A stretch of 64,000 nt of DNA. Source: a virus. Position 1 is the stretch's first letter, and each line of letters starts with the position of its first letter. Below the pieces are notes generated by a model. The model did not search any database. It saw nothing but the letters and a program-made list of their open reading frames with translations, and was not told the DNA's origin. The stretch lies in the IMG/VR virus record IMGVR_UViG_3300009008_000008, positions 1 through 64,000 of that record. The stretch is one strand, 5' to 3'. The position numbers were made by a program, and so were the translations under genes. Positions 24,040 through 33,564 of the stretch are shown piece by piece.

Positions 24040-24334
24040 TTTGTTTATCTGCCGAGCCGGATCTCTTTGTGAATCCCTTCAACATTGTGCTGGCGTTGAC
24101 ATAAAAGGCAAATAAAGGAGCGGCGAAACCAACAACAGCCGCCACTACCCCAGCTTGTTGTGTGCTGATATCGGGCAACCCTTTTGCCCACGTAATGGTA
24201 TCGTACACCAGCCACATGTATCCAAAGATTACAACACGCGGTACGATACGCAATCGATCAAAGAAGTACCCAATGAGGTCAATGTTGACCTTCACAAGGT
24301 ACTCGACGTTCTCTACGTTAAACGGGTTAGTCAT
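24011..24334 (-). CDS. holin-like membrane protein, 107 aa
   Basis: The start at 24334 (MTNPFNVENVEYL) is preferred to a longer frame through the upstream gene. Two hydrophobic segments (about residues 31-50 and 59-80) and a charged C-terminus (KGFTKRSGSADKQ) fit the class II/III holin layout. No endolysin is seen nearby, so the lysis role remains inference. Confidence 0.5.
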   Translation of the reverse strand: MTNPFNVENVEYLVKVNIDLIGYFFDRLRIVPRVVIFGYMWLVYDTITWAKGLPDISTQQAGVVAAVVGFAAPLFAFYVNASTMLKGFTKRSGSADKQNEKPGGPTA

Positions 24335-24638
24335 AGTTAAACTCCAATTGGAACGTACATGCGCCGCACTCCTTATGGATGCCAAAGTATTCCACCTCGG
24401 TAGAGTACCGCCTAGTTTTCTTGGTAGGGGTAGGCCCACCTTTCGACGTCTCCAGGTACCTTATTTGACGATGGGGTTCATCAGTATCCCAGATACAAAG
24501 GTCGAATATGTATACTGCATTTGTTTTTTGGACGGCCCGCATTAGTGCCCGTGAGAGGAACCTCAATAGATGGGCGTTGGCCTCGATGGAACTACATTTA
24601 GAGAGGGCGTTGGCAATATCGTTAATATAGAGTTGCAT
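24327..24638 (-). CDS. hypothetical protein, 103 aa
   Basis: The ATG at 24638 has GAGGAG eight bases upstream; a GTG at 24671 is an alternative. A helical N-terminal half is followed by a strand-rich end with HKECGAC. I do not recognise the family. It overlaps the holin-like gene by 8 bp. Confidence 0.55.
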   Translation of the reverse strand: MQLYINDIANALSKCSSIEANAHLLRFLSRALMRAVQKTNAVYIFDLCIWDTDEPHRQIRYLETSKGGPTPTKKTRRYSTEVEYFGIHKECGACTFQLEFNYD

Positions 24639-24701
24639 TGGAGTCACTCCTCGGTTTTCAGTACATGACACTCACCTCCTCATGCTCGCGCCCAACCACA
24701 C

Positions 24702-24881
24702 TTAACCATCCCACTCCTTCTCAATTTCATTGAAAAACTTCTTCCGTTCCTCGACACTCAAATCCGCGGGACTGGAGGCATCCCACTCATCCAATTTTTT
24801 GTTGAAAAACGCCTGGTATTCCCTTTGCTTATCACTCTGGGCACAGACACTAGGCGTTCGTGTGGCAAGTTCTTTAATCAT
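24702..24881 (-). CDS. small conserved-type phage protein, 59 aa
   Basis: The start at 24881 follows GAGGATACC. The C-terminal pattern (DKQREYQAFF, then LSVEERKKFFNEIEKEW) is seen in many myovirus small virion or prohead peptides. A helical structural peptide is likely. Confidence 0.6.
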   Translation of the reverse strand: MIKELATRTPSVCAQSDKQREYQAFFNKKLDEWDASSPADLSVEERKKFFNEIEKEWDG

Positions 24882-24919
24882 GGTATCCTCTTTGGTATAC
24901 TCCGCGATCTGTTCCCACA

Positions 24920-24945
24920 ATAAAACGTAGGCAGGCCTACCTACG
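24920..24945 (-). terminator. Rho-independent terminator on the - strand
   Basis: On the - strand CGTAGG and CCTACG flank an 8-nt loop and are followed by TTTTATT. It ends the terminase-portal-protease transcription unit. The 120 bp between it and the protease gene hold only a doubtful TTG-started cysteine-containing frame. Confidence 0.75.
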
Positions 24946-25066
24946 CGATCATGAAAACTTGGTGGTGGGGCGAGCGGTCAGTCCGAATCCCCAACCCCAG
25001 AGTCCCGGAAACTCGATAGGGCGGATAACACCACACTTGCAGCCCTTATACAACTACCTTCTGAAG

Positions 25067-25861
25067 TTACTCCACTGAAAGTAAGCTAGAGTCCTCCTGG
25101 ATAGCACTGTAAAACGCGGGAGAACTTACAGCACTGGTTTCAAAACCTTGGACCCCATGTACCTGCCGATACACCAGCCTGTTACCTTTCTTGTAGAAAT
25201 CAACAGGCCGGTTGGCAGATATATGACTACAATGCCCCAGTTCCTTCCCACAGTAGGAACAACTGTACTGGTCTACGTAGGCACCCATGGAATAACTGTT
25301 CATCTGCCCACTAAGGATATCCTTCACCAGGTCAGGATCCTTAGTGCGGTCAAACGCCAAGAGCTCCAGGAACTTCCAGACCTTTCCTTGACCGAACTCC
25401 GGCATCTTACGGAGGTAGGTATCGGCGATAACACCACGGGCTTTTGACAGAACAGTGTTCTTATGTTCAACAAAACATGGTTTCCCTTTAAACGTCTTGA
25501 ACGCCTGCATCCCTGCTTCAGGGTTGAACGCTACCATTGATGCCAGCGGGAACGCCACACCATTCCTGTTTGGTAAGTCTGTTGGAATCGTAATAACCGG
25601 CACCATCACAAAGTCCTCGAGGTTGTCAGAGATCTCGTAGGTTTTGCTGGCAAAAGGTAACCATTGGCTGATGTCTAGCGAGGTATCTCCGCTTTCCATT
25701 CCAAGGACCTCATTCCGCATTACGACCCTGCCCGAGGCTAAGGTCACATCTTTTCGTTTGACCGCCTGGTGGACCTCCAGAGGGTTGCAAAGGGCTCTTC
25801 CACCGAGATCATAGTTGGCTGTCTTGTTCACAGGACGCCGACCTGGCAAAAATTGTGTCAT
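25067..25861 (-). CDS. prohead maturation protease
   Basis: The protein has the layout of phage prohead serine proteases: LPNRNGVAFPLASM, the catalytic-type histidine in FVEHKN, and a serine in SYSMGAYVDQYSC. A zinc-like knuckle (CSYCGKELGHCSHI) follows the serine, as in many large myoviruses. It would cleave scaffold and capsid proteins inside the prohead. It lies directly behind the portal gene (4-bp overlap), the usual order, although the capsid gene is not in the window. At 264 aa the length is normal. Confidence 0.8.
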   Translation of the reverse strand: MTQFLPGRRPVNKTANYDLGGRALCNPLEVHQAVKRKDVTLASGRVVMRNEVLGMESGDTSLDISQWLPFASKTYEISDNLEDFVMVPVITIPTDLPNRNGVAFPLASMVAFNPEAGMQAFKTFKGKPCFVEHKNTVLSKARGVIADTYLRKMPEFGQGKVWKFLELLAFDRTKDPDLVKDILSGQMNSYSMGAYVDQYSCSYCGKELGHCSHISANRPVDFYKKGNRLVYRQVHGVQGFETSAVSSPAFYSAIQEDSSLLSVE

Positions 25862-28800
25862 GACACGTCTCCATAGGGATTCCGACGACCAATAAAACGC
25901 TGTGCCATTCGTTGTCGGCGTTTGTTGTTGGGTTCCTTGGCAATCTCACGGACCGCCTTGATTATCTTATCATTGATGGCTTTGTTGGCACGTGTTTGGT
26001 TGAACACGTGCCGTTTCTTGCCAGCTTTGTCGGTCGTAGACAACTCTGCGAGGTCTCCGAAATCCCTGTCCGTAAGGGTCTGGCGTTTGATAGACCGCAG
26101 ACCAGAGAAGGAAAAATCATCGTCGTCCTCGTCATCACCTCCACCTTTAAGTTCCTTGATTCGGTCCTTAATCTCCGCGTCTTCCTCAAGGTCACTCATC
26201 AGGCTGTCAACAGATAGACCACCGGCAGCAGCCCACATCCGCAGAGGGACCGGCACTCCCTTCTCGGTCAGGGTCTCCAATACTGTCAGGTACTCGGTGT
26301 CCGCCTCAGGCCGAAGGGCTTTATGCCAGTGCATGGTTGGAATAACCAGTTTACTGGTATCAGCCGTATACCACTGTACCATGTCGGTTGTCAACATAGG
26401 AGTTGTCCGACGGGCCGCCGACTCCTCAGGTGTCCTGTGTCGATAGTAAGGGTTAGGCTTTGGAGCATCCTCTTCCTTCTCAAAGCCATTGATAACCGAG
26501 ATCAATGGAAACAGCTTGTTGTAAAACACCCTGTGGGTGGTCATGTCACGGAACGCCCGCATGTGTTCAATAAACACTGACAACGCTACTTCCATCGTTC
26601 CATACGACATGTCTCCACTGTTATGTACCACGATACCGTTAGACACAAAGGCAGGTGCCACTTTGTGTTCCATGGTCAGGTCATACAAATGGGAAGTTCC
26701 AGCTGGTTTTACCTCCTGTACCGGGTCAAAGAAGTACTGGAGTTCAGACAAGCGCACCAATCGTCTGACAACTACAGGATCAATTTGTTCCAGGATATCC
26801 AATAAATCGGAGTATAGACCTTTCTCAAAGTTAGAGTAGGGCAGGACTCCATCTCGATGTTTACCCTTCCCAACCGTTGATCCCAAGTATTTTGAGGTGC
26901 GGTGACCAAAGCCTTCAATTAAAACTGGTTGGCCTTCCGCATTTTCAAACCACTCACCAACATTGGTTTCTCTGCGGATCCAACGGGATGCCAAGAAGTT
27001 TCGGATAGGTGGTATAGGTACCCCGAATGTACGTCCTTGTAAATCCGCTTCACGTACATCGTACTGGTTTTTTTCAGTATGGGCCAACCAAGGACGTAGA
27101 CGCCTGTAAAATTTGTTCCCAAAATACCGAATAACACTTAACCATTTGGGGTGGTCAGTCATCCGAAAGCTGGGTACCCCGAGGTCCGCCAATAGTATCT
27201 GCATTTGGTCCAACAATTGGCCACTACTACTGCAAAAACGCAGAGCCACAGTATCTTTCCTTTGGGCAACAGAGCCATCACCGTCAAGAAAAGCGGCAAT
27301 GAAAGCCAATCGGCATTCCGTCGGGGCCTGAAGGATGGACCAAGGTACTACTCTGTAGGCAGACGGATTGTTCACCTCGGATTTCCGTTTCTGTACGACC
27401 CCGAGTTCCTTCAACCAATGTACGACCTTTACCTCCTCGAAGGACATCTTGTAAACATCCGAATTGGAGGTACCCGTCACACCCTTAATGTTATACCTAC
27501 GACCTTTCGGGCTACTTAAGGTCCGTTCAGGAACCACACCAAAAACAGAGGTAAAAGCCTCTTGGTATCGGTCAAGGACTCCCAGATTCGAATTCGTGAT
27601 CGAAACCACGTTTTTCTTCTTAAGTGTGCCCTCAGACACGATAAGTCCTAACACATAGGCCAAATCGGGTGTCATTTCTGTCGGTTTGGTTGCAGCTTTT
27701 TGGGACCAACCTCCTTTAACCAGATAATCTGTGAGGTTCAGCCTCAGGGGTTCCGTCGCCTCCTGCCCCTGTGTGTCAATGCACAGGTAATCGGATTTTT
27801 GAAGGCGCTTCACAGGAACCCATTCCGGACGTAGGTCTTGTCCCAAAGTCAGTACCTCATGCTTCTTTGTTGTTGTGACATTATACCCGGATTGTGTAGT
27901 GGTTTTGACAACAGGTGATTTACCCCGGTACCACCAATGAATGGCTTTTGCAAACTCTCCAGAACGCCCCTTGACCAACAAATCTGTGGTGTACCCTTGG
28001 TCTTTACGTAGGCCCCTACGATCATACAATTGGTCAATAGGAATTAGGCCACGTTCCGTGTGAACATACGAGCCTTCCGCCAAACACAAAAAGCCCTCAT
28101 TTATCCCAAGAGCCTGCATCTTGAGGTTGGAGGTCTCTGGAATAGTATCCGTCCATTTCCAGGAGTCACCGCCGCTCCTGATTTCATTGGTATTCACATC
28201 ATCACGTGTGGCAATCATGGCACCAACAGGATCTAAGTCCGCTTGTTGGAACAGGGCTACGATAGCCTTGAGCTCCTCATCCGTGGGTTCCCAATCCTCA
28301 TCCCCTGCCACGATATGCAGGATCGACCGTTGCCTCTTTGCTGCCTCTGTCAGTGTACCCCTGTACAGGATCTTCTCCAGAAAGTAAATAGGCAGCAGCC
28401 GATGATACAACGAGGTACCACGATTGTTAAAGGTAAAGCTGCGCCTGGGTACATAAAGCGTGGTCAACGGATCGAGCGTCACCTCTGGGGCTCGCATGGC
28501 TCTCAGCATACCCGGGGACAGTCGTTCCTTCAGACGTTCGATGTGCGGTTCCCGGCTGTTGATGAACTCCTTCATGTCGGCCCCAATTTTCATCTTAATC
28601 AGAGGATCGGTGCCATACAAGGGAGTCGGAATCACAGTACAGTCGGCTATGTTCTGTGGTATCAAATCAGTAAATAATTTCTCCGCCTTTTTAAACACGA
28701 GGGTGGATACGAAGGTGCCGAGCACGAGGTAATCTACACTCATTTCAGGCATTAGACTACGCATGTTCAGGCGGTCCAAATTGGACTCGAACACCTCCAG

Positions 28801-29109
28801 TTGCCTCTCATCGGCTCCGCTAAGAGTCCAATCACTGAAGGGTAGGGTACTCATGAGGTCTACAGCCGCGCCGGCGATAGGGTCGTGGTAGTAGATATCC
28901 GTGTAAATGTCAAACAGTTGGCGAGGGTCGGAGGGTATTACACCATCCAGCATACCGTCCTTGATGGCTCCGAGTCCGGTATAACCCATCTGCATGTTGA
29001 CATTACCACCACCCATACCAAAGGGTGACATCTGATAACTGGATCTTACCTGAGGACGTTGGTCTGTCACAGATGCCCGTACGGCTATCTTCCGGCTACT
29101 TTGAAACAC
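25858..29109 (-). CDS. portal protein interrupted by a LAGLIDADG intein
   Basis: The exteins (residues 1-341 and 831-1083, 594 aa together) form a portal protein: the ring at the capsid vertex through which DNA enters and leaves. The early region (DPRQLFDIYTDIYYHDPIAGAA...) and position between terminase and protease support this. An intein of 489 residues (342-830) lies between GINEGFL and SGDMSYG. It starts with Cys342, ends in VVHN, and is followed by Ser831 as the +1 nucleophile, so self-splicing is expected. The extein C-terminus is acidic then basic (GGGDDEDDDD). The start is the first ATG after the zinc-protein gene. Confidence 0.85.
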   Translation of the reverse strand: MFQSSRKIAVRASVTDQRPQVRSSYQMSPFGMGGGNVNMQMGYTGLGAIKDGMLDGVIPSDPRQLFDIYTDIYYHDPIAGAAVDLMSTLPFSDWTLSGADERQLEVFESNLDRLNMRSLMPEMSVDYLVLGTFVSTLVFKKAEKLFTDLIPQNIADCTVIPTPLYGTDPLIKMKIGADMKEFINSREPHIERLKERLSPGMLRAMRAPEVTLDPLTTLYVPRRSFTFNNRGTSLYHRLLPIYFLEKILYRGTLTEAAKRQRSILHIVAGDEDWEPTDEELKAIVALFQQADLDPVGAMIATRDDVNTNEIRSGGDSWKWTDTIPETSNLKMQALGINEGFLCLAEGSYVHTERGLIPIDQLYDRRGLRKDQGYTTDLLVKGRSGEFAKAIHWWYRGKSPVVKTTTQSGYNVTTTKKHEVLTLGQDLRPEWVPVKRLQKSDYLCIDTQGQEATEPLRLNLTDYLVKGGWSQKAATKPTEMTPDLAYVLGLIVSEGTLKKKNVVSITNSNLGVLDRYQEAFTSVFGVVPERTLSSPKGRRYNIKGVTGTSNSDVYKMSFEEVKVVHWLKELGVVQKRKSEVNNPSAYRVVPWSILQAPTECRLAFIAAFLDGDGSVAQRKDTVALRFCSSSGQLLDQMQILLADLGVPSFRMTDHPKWLSVIRYFGNKFYRRLRPWLAHTEKNQYDVREADLQGRTFGVPIPPIRNFLASRWIRRETNVGEWFENAEGQPVLIEGFGHRTSKYLGSTVGKGKHRDGVLPYSNFEKGLYSDLLDILEQIDPVVVRRLVRLSELQYFFDPVQEVKPAGTSHLYDLTMEHKVAPAFVSNGIVVHNSGDMSYGTMEVALSVFIEHMRAFRDMTTHRVFYNKLFPLISVINGFEKEEDAPKPNPYYRHRTPEESAARRTTPMLTTDMVQWYTADTSKLVIPTMHWHKALRPEADTEYLTVLETLTEKGVPVPLRMWAAAGGLSVDSLMSDLEEDAEIKDRIKELKGGGDDEDDDDFSFSGLRSIKRQTLTDRDFGDLAELSTTDKAGKKRHVFNQTRANKAINDKIIKAVREIAKEPNNKRRQRMAQRFIGRRNPYGDVS
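26620..28086 (-). mobile_element. intein with LAGLIDADG homing endonuclease in the portal gene
   Basis: The 489-codon insert has splicing block A (CLAEGSYVHTERG), block B (TKKHEVLT), F (HLYDLTMEHKVAP) and G (GIVVHN plus Ser). Two LAGLIDADG motifs, LGLIVSEGT and AAFLDGDGS, mark an in-frame homing endonuclease; one acidic residue is Glu in the first and Asp in the second, so cutting activity may be intact. It would copy itself into intein-free portal genes. The insertion point is in a conserved stretch before GDMSYG. Confidence 0.92.
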
Positions 29110-29335
29110 GGCTGTTCTCCACAGGGAGGGCTACGCGGTGACCGAGACAAACATAGGCAGGAATGTTATCAGCACATTCCAAAACCTCCATCTGTTTGCC
29201 ACACCCAGGCACAGGGCAGACCCCTGCTTCAGTATTGGAGACACGGGCCATCTCTTTCTTGGCACCATCGGTTGACGCGGTGGCCACATTTGGCACGCGT
29301 GGTGGTGCCAGCGGGTTTTTCAGGTCACGTTTCAT
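29096..29335 (-). CDS. small zinc-finger protein, 79 aa
   Basis: A basic, proline-rich N-terminus precedes a C-terminal zinc module (CPVPGCGKQM, later VCLGHRV). It overlaps the portal start by 14 bp. Its place between terminase and portal suggests a packaging or head role. Confidence 0.65.
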   Translation of the reverse strand: MKRDLKNPLAPPRVPNVATASTDGAKKEMARVSNTEAGVCPVPGCGKQMEVLECADNIPAYVCLGHRVALPVENSRVSK

Positions 29336-29401
29336 ATCGGTATCCTTTTCGGATTAACGTTCCAATAAAATTAGTGTGGGCTATAGGTGGGAGAGTACTA
29401 C

Positions 29402-31645
29402 CTATCTTCTTCTTTGAGCAATGGCCCCTTGGTTGTTCCTACTTGGATCCTGTGCTAAGGTTCCAGAATTCGTTGACAGTGCACCTATACCTTCTGCCAC
29501 CCCGATAGGTTGCCGAAGTGGAGTTCCGAGTACACCTACCCCGCGTCTACGGCTTCGGTCCTTGTTCAACAGGTGGCGTTTTACCAAGTCTTCATCAAAT
29601 AGTTGTGACAGGCACAGGGCAGCCGCTCGGAACAAGTCGTCCGTCAGGTTCATGCCTTTGGTGACGGTTTTTCCAGTATCGTTGACGGTTAAACACTGGA
29701 AATAAAAGTGACTGACAGGCTTGTACCGAAAGCATTTTGGGTACGTTCCTTGATCAATTTCCAGGATATCTTTGGTTGGCATCTCTGCCCTCGGTAAGAC
29801 TACCTTTGGTTGCTCATCCTCTAGGTAGTCGCGGACATACACAAAGTCAGGGTACTTCATGCTATACTGGAACGCCAAGATACCAAGCTCTTCCTCCACA
29901 TCGTGCAAGAGTTTCAAGCTATTCCATCGGTCGGCCACCACTATACCGACATTGAGTTCCTTGATAAGTGGATAAATGAGATCTCGGGCCAGCTTCGAGT
30001 AGTTTAGTACCACCAAGTCTTTTGTCGGCGCCACCTCCACAAAAGTGTCAAGGTGGTATGTAACCTCCCCATCCAGTGACTCCCGCGGGTGTCCGATAAC
30101 AAGGGCAAAGCTGTTGTTGGAGAATCCTGCGTCGATAGCAAGGAGACTACGCCTTACCTTGGACTCGGTACGAACGTTTTCGACCGATGCTGCCCGCATA
30201 CGGCGTCCTGCTTGGTCTTTTTTGTGCATATATTGGTATTGTACTCTATTGGTTCCACTGGCTAGCCTATACAGCAACTGGCCGTTATGTATGAAGGGGT
30301 TTTCGTTTAGGGGAGGGTTGGCACCGTAATCCCGTTCTGCTTTCATGGGATTTTCTTGGTACACTTTCTGGATATCAGGAGAGTCCTGTGGAAGGTCAGG
30401 ATTCATTTCCCAGGTAGGGAGGTGAACAGTAAACACCTGACTTGAGTTAGCGTGGTCTCGTACCAACGTCATAATCCTATCACGTGGATGGCTTGGGCTG
30501 CTAATGTTAAAAGCATAGGCAGTAGGGACGTTGTGGTACCCTTGTTCCAACAACCGACGGGCCTTGGCTCGGATAGTCAACAACGACCTGTCCAGAGCCG
30601 TATAGATTTCGTCGGCACCCGCACGTTCCTTACTATCACTATCCCCTTCATTCAGGAACCACCCAAGCTCGTCAATCGCGGTTAAAAATCGGGTATCCCC
30701 ACGAAGAGTCCTTTTATTGGGTCCAGAAGGATACATAACAAGTGACCGGTGTGGGTACTCCACGATCTGGTCCTTTAGCTTGTACACCTCCTCGCCATAC
30801 TTTTGACCGTAATAGTCTAGTACCTCATGGTAAGCCTGGAACCAAGGGCTGCCTGTAAGGTGATTGTGAAGAGGTGCCCAGAGAAGACGGAGAGCACGAT
30901 TGAACGTCAGGGCAACAAAGGTGGCGGTCAAGATAGAACCGCGCATGAGGCCAAAGACCTCAAGAGGTTTCTGGAGCTTGAGGTACTTATGAATCAGGTA
31001 GGCAGAGAATAGTGCCACAGCACTCGACTTGCCCGCCCTTTGACCAACGCACGCCGCCAACTCCGCATAAGAGTGAAGCCGGTTCCTTCTTACCCATCCA
31101 CGCTTAGTATGCCCACACTTAGGACACGTACCATGCTTCAACATCGTGATCTTGTCAGGAAAGTCGGCAGCGGGGAAATCCACAGGGACGTTGGTGATGT
31201 CCATGAACCGAGGACTACTACACCTTTTATTTGGACACCACTCTCCAAACAGGTGTAGGCCAATAGCTAACTGACGGGCAAAGGGCGGGGTATCCAAACC
31301 ATCTTTGGACATACAGAACTCAAAGAAGTTTGGAAACTCTGGTACATCTCGGTCATCGATGCGGATATCAGGTGGTACCTTGTTATGCGAAGCAAAGGCT
31401 TGATCCAGCATTTTGACCAGTTGGAGTTCCTGGCCATGAGCTTCACCGTCCGACATATTAAGCCCTTCCTGGACCTCTGTGGACCTCCTCCGCCCTTTTC
31501 TCTTTTTTCCCGGCATTTGCATATCCAGCAGTTCTGCGATGCTGGAGACTGTCTCTCGACCCTCGTACCGATCACATAGGTGTTGGTGGCTTTTGTCGGG
31601 GTCCCGACAACTCACGTACAAGACACAGGATAGGCAACTACTCAC
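29402..31645 (-). CDS. terL: terminase large subunit
   Basis: TerL pumps and cuts phage DNA during packaging. The ATPase has a Walker A CVGQRAGKSSAV (residues 199-210) and a Walker B FLTAIDELGW (D325, E326); the nuclease domain begins near residue 508 with LLAIDAGFSNNS and continues with IVVADRW. A GTG start at 31645 keeps an N-terminal cysteine module (CLSCVLYVSC, then HLC), and a second zinc-like pair (CPNKRC, CPKCGH) lies before the Walker A. The N-terminal extension makes it 747 aa, long for the family. It overlaps the upstream gene by 8 bp. Confidence 0.93.
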   Translation of the reverse strand: MSSCLSCVLYVSCRDPDKSHQHLCDRYEGRETVSSIAELLDMQMPGKKRKGRRRSTEVQEGLNMSDGEAHGQELQLVKMLDQAFASHNKVPPDIRIDDRDVPEFPNFFEFCMSKDGLDTPPFARQLAIGLHLFGEWCPNKRCSSPRFMDITNVPVDFPAADFPDKITMLKHGTCPKCGHTKRGWVRRNRLHSYAELAACVGQRAGKSSAVALFSAYLIHKYLKLQKPLEVFGLMRGSILTATFVALTFNRALRLLWAPLHNHLTGSPWFQAYHEVLDYYGQKYGEEVYKLKDQIVEYPHRSLVMYPSGPNKRTLRGDTRFLTAIDELGWFLNEGDSDSKERAGADEIYTALDRSLLTIRAKARRLLEQGYHNVPTAYAFNISSPSHPRDRIMTLVRDHANSSQVFTVHLPTWEMNPDLPQDSPDIQKVYQENPMKAERDYGANPPLNENPFIHNGQLLYRLASGTNRVQYQYMHKKDQAGRRMRAASVENVRTESKVRRSLLAIDAGFSNNSFALVIGHPRESLDGEVTYHLDTFVEVAPTKDLVVLNYSKLARDLIYPLIKELNVGIVVADRWNSLKLLHDVEEELGILAFQYSMKYPDFVYVRDYLEDEQPKVVLPRAEMPTKDILEIDQGTYPKCFRYKPVSHFYFQCLTVNDTGKTVTKGMNLTDDLFRAAALCLSQLFDEDLVKRHLLNKDRSRRRGVGVLGTPLRQPIGVAEGIGALSTNSGTLAQDPSRNNQGAIAQRRR

Positions 31646-32237
31646 TTTTTTGTTCCTGCATCATCTTAGTTAACCGAGTCAATGTATCTGGTTTGGCTTT
31701 CCCTGACGGAGGCGCGTGCTGACGTCCTAACCAAGATTCCAGAAATTTATCGCGCACTCGGTTGTCAAGCGCCAATAAATCCGCCAGCTTATGGATGACC
31801 TTCAGGACCACCAACTGAGAGGTAACTTCCCGTATCTTCCCTACGGATGCCTGTACACCACTGTCATCCGTCATCATGTTAAGGGTTTGCTGGGCGGCGG
31901 ATATCGCAGGTTCAAGGGCCATGGAGATTGTACTAATGTCATGGATCAGGAACTCACGGAGCTCAGAGATGGTTGAGTCCAGGCCATCCACCCACTCCTT
32001 CCGGTCTTTTTCCGGTACTTTAATGGTATCAACAACCCGATCCTGGATGTTATGTAGGGGCGAACCTGTTCCTGCCCGAAGCTTTATAGGTCGCCTTTTG
32101 TCGGTGATAAAAGGGTTGTAGGCTCTTCGTTTTATAAAACAGGAGCCTCCCTCGGCAGAGTCTGGAACCGACCCCATGTATTGTTGCTCAAGACGGTCGA
32201 GGATTCCCTCTTGGTCAGTCTTCTCCCTCGTCGCCAT
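31638..32237 (-). CDS. hypothetical protein, 199 aa, possible terminase small subunit
   Basis: A helical, basic protein with no recognised family. It lies directly upstream of terL, where the small terminase subunit is often found, but no helix-turn-helix is clear, so this is context inference only. Residues 70-150 look like a long helical bundle. It overlaps the helicase gene by 23 bp. Confidence 0.55.
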   Translation of the reverse strand: MATREKTDQEGILDRLEQQYMGSVPDSAEGGSCFIKRRAYNPFITDKRRPIKLRAGTGSPLHNIQDRVVDTIKVPEKDRKEWVDGLDSTISELREFLIHDISTISMALEPAISAAQQTLNMMTDDSGVQASVGKIREVTSQLVVLKVIHKLADLLALDNRVRDKFLESWLGRQHAPPSGKAKPDTLTRLTKMMQEQKSE

Positions 32238-33564
32238 CTGATATATCCTCTAGGTAGGTATCTAGGTTTTGCCGTTTCTTCTCGCCCTCATCAGTAGCCA
32301 ACTCCTGGGCTTCTCCGGCTTTTAAATCCCGGACCCGCATACGCTTAAAGTCTTGCGCCAACTGGAACGAGAAAGGATCCTGATTACGGGCTTTGGCTTG
32401 TCGGATATCAAGGATACCCGTCTCACGGTTCTCATCGGTCATCACCCAGAACCAAGCATTGTTGCTGTGTTCCACGATGGACCGAGCGTACCGGATCTCA
32501 CCTTCCTTGTTAAGCTGTGCCAACAGGACGATGATGATCTTGTGGGTCTCTGCAAATATCTTACAAAATCGGGCTACCTTACCCAGCTGTTGCCAGCTAT
32601 CATCCCCGTCCACCCCTTTGAGGAGGGAGATATAATCAATAATGATTACCTGGTACCCGTAAGGTTTCAGGATAAACAGTATTTCTTCGACGGTCAGGTC
32701 TTCCTGTGGTTTGAAAATCGAGTACCTGGTTTCGCTGGCTCGGAGGGCATCAACATACTTTCGGTACGCCCTGGTGGTTTTTCTGTTCTCCCTCTTTGTA
32801 ACCTTGCGTAACATGTACTTGGTTACCTCGACCCCGGATAAGGAACTCATCAGACGGGCGGTAGACTCCTCCTCTGACATTTCAAGGGGAACCAAAGCAC
32901 AGTCATGACCAGCCAACGTCATGTTGATCAACAATTGGCCTGCCAACGTGGTTTTACCACCACCTGTTGTTGAGGCGATCGTCATCAAGGAACCCTGAAA
33001 AATACCACCATTCCTTTTATCAAAGGTGCGGAATCCTGTAGGTACCAACGGGGCCCTATCATTAGACAACAAGGCTTTCACTACACGGGAGCTGTTGTTT
33101 TCCCGACCAAAATGGAGTAAGTGGTGTTCGGACCCTGTAGAGCGGGCCCTCATAAGTGCCCGACTGTTCTTCTCCAAGATAATGTCAAGGTCCAACTTTT
33201 TCTCTGTCAGAGCCTCGATGGTTTTTTCTGCGTTGTGGAACAACAGGCGTAGCTTACGGTACTTCTCCAAAGCACTTACCATGCTGTCCAGCTTTTCTTT
33301 GCTTTGGGCCTCTCGTTGTTTACTGGCCAAGAGGATTTGCCTGTTATCTTCAGGTATGACAGGATCCGCGCATATCTCACTGTAATCAGGTATGGTACCT
33401 TTTGTGCGTACAAGGGAGGACAGGCGCCTATAGGCAGCACGGGTGGGCTCATAGAAAAAGTGTTCGTCAGACACTCTTCCCAGTAGGATGGAGGCCAAAC
33501 TGTCGGGAGACTGGCAAATGGACAGGATGGTCTTGAGCTCTAGTTCGACGGATAGTAGCTTCAT
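32215..33564 (-). CDS. DnaB-like replicative helicase
   Basis: A helical N-terminal domain (about residues 1-110) of the DnaB type precedes a RecA-like motor with Walker A TIASTTGGGKTTLAG (near 195-209) and Walker B VIIIDYISLL. LLAQLNKEGE and a later RQAKAR block match the DnaB arginine-finger region. It would unwind the fork 5'-3' for the split polymerase of this phage. At 449 aa it is normal for phage forms. The gene follows a loader-like gene with a 4-bp overlap. Confidence 0.85.
   Translation of the reverse strand: MKLLSVELELKTILSICQSPDSLASILLGRVSDEHFFYEPTRAAYRRLSSLVRTKGTIPDYSEICADPVIPEDNRQILLASKQREAQSKEKLDSMVSALEKYRKLRLLFHNAEKTIEALTEKKLDLDIILEKNSRALMRARSTGSEHHLLHFGRENNSSRVVKALLSNDRAPLVPTGFRTFDKRNGGIFQGSLMTIASTTGGGKTTLAGQLLINMTLAGHDCALVPLEMSEEESTARLMSSLSGVEVTKYMLRKVTKRENRKTTRAYRKYVDALRASETRYSIFKPQEDLTVEEILFILKPYGYQVIIIDYISLLKGVDGDDSWQQLGKVARFCKIFAETHKIIIVLLAQLNKEGEIRYARSIVEHSNNAWFWVMTDENRETGILDIRQAKARNQDPFSFQLAQDFKRMRVRDLKAGEAQELATDEGEKKRQNLDTYLEDISDGDEGED

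Noticed and set aside
24948-25066. A - strand frame starting with TTG (35 codons with KGCKCG) and a tRNA-like GTCCGAATCCCC stretch
   Set aside because: No ATG or well-spaced ribosome site for the frame, and the stretch does not fold as a tRNA T-arm with matching anticodon and acceptor arms.
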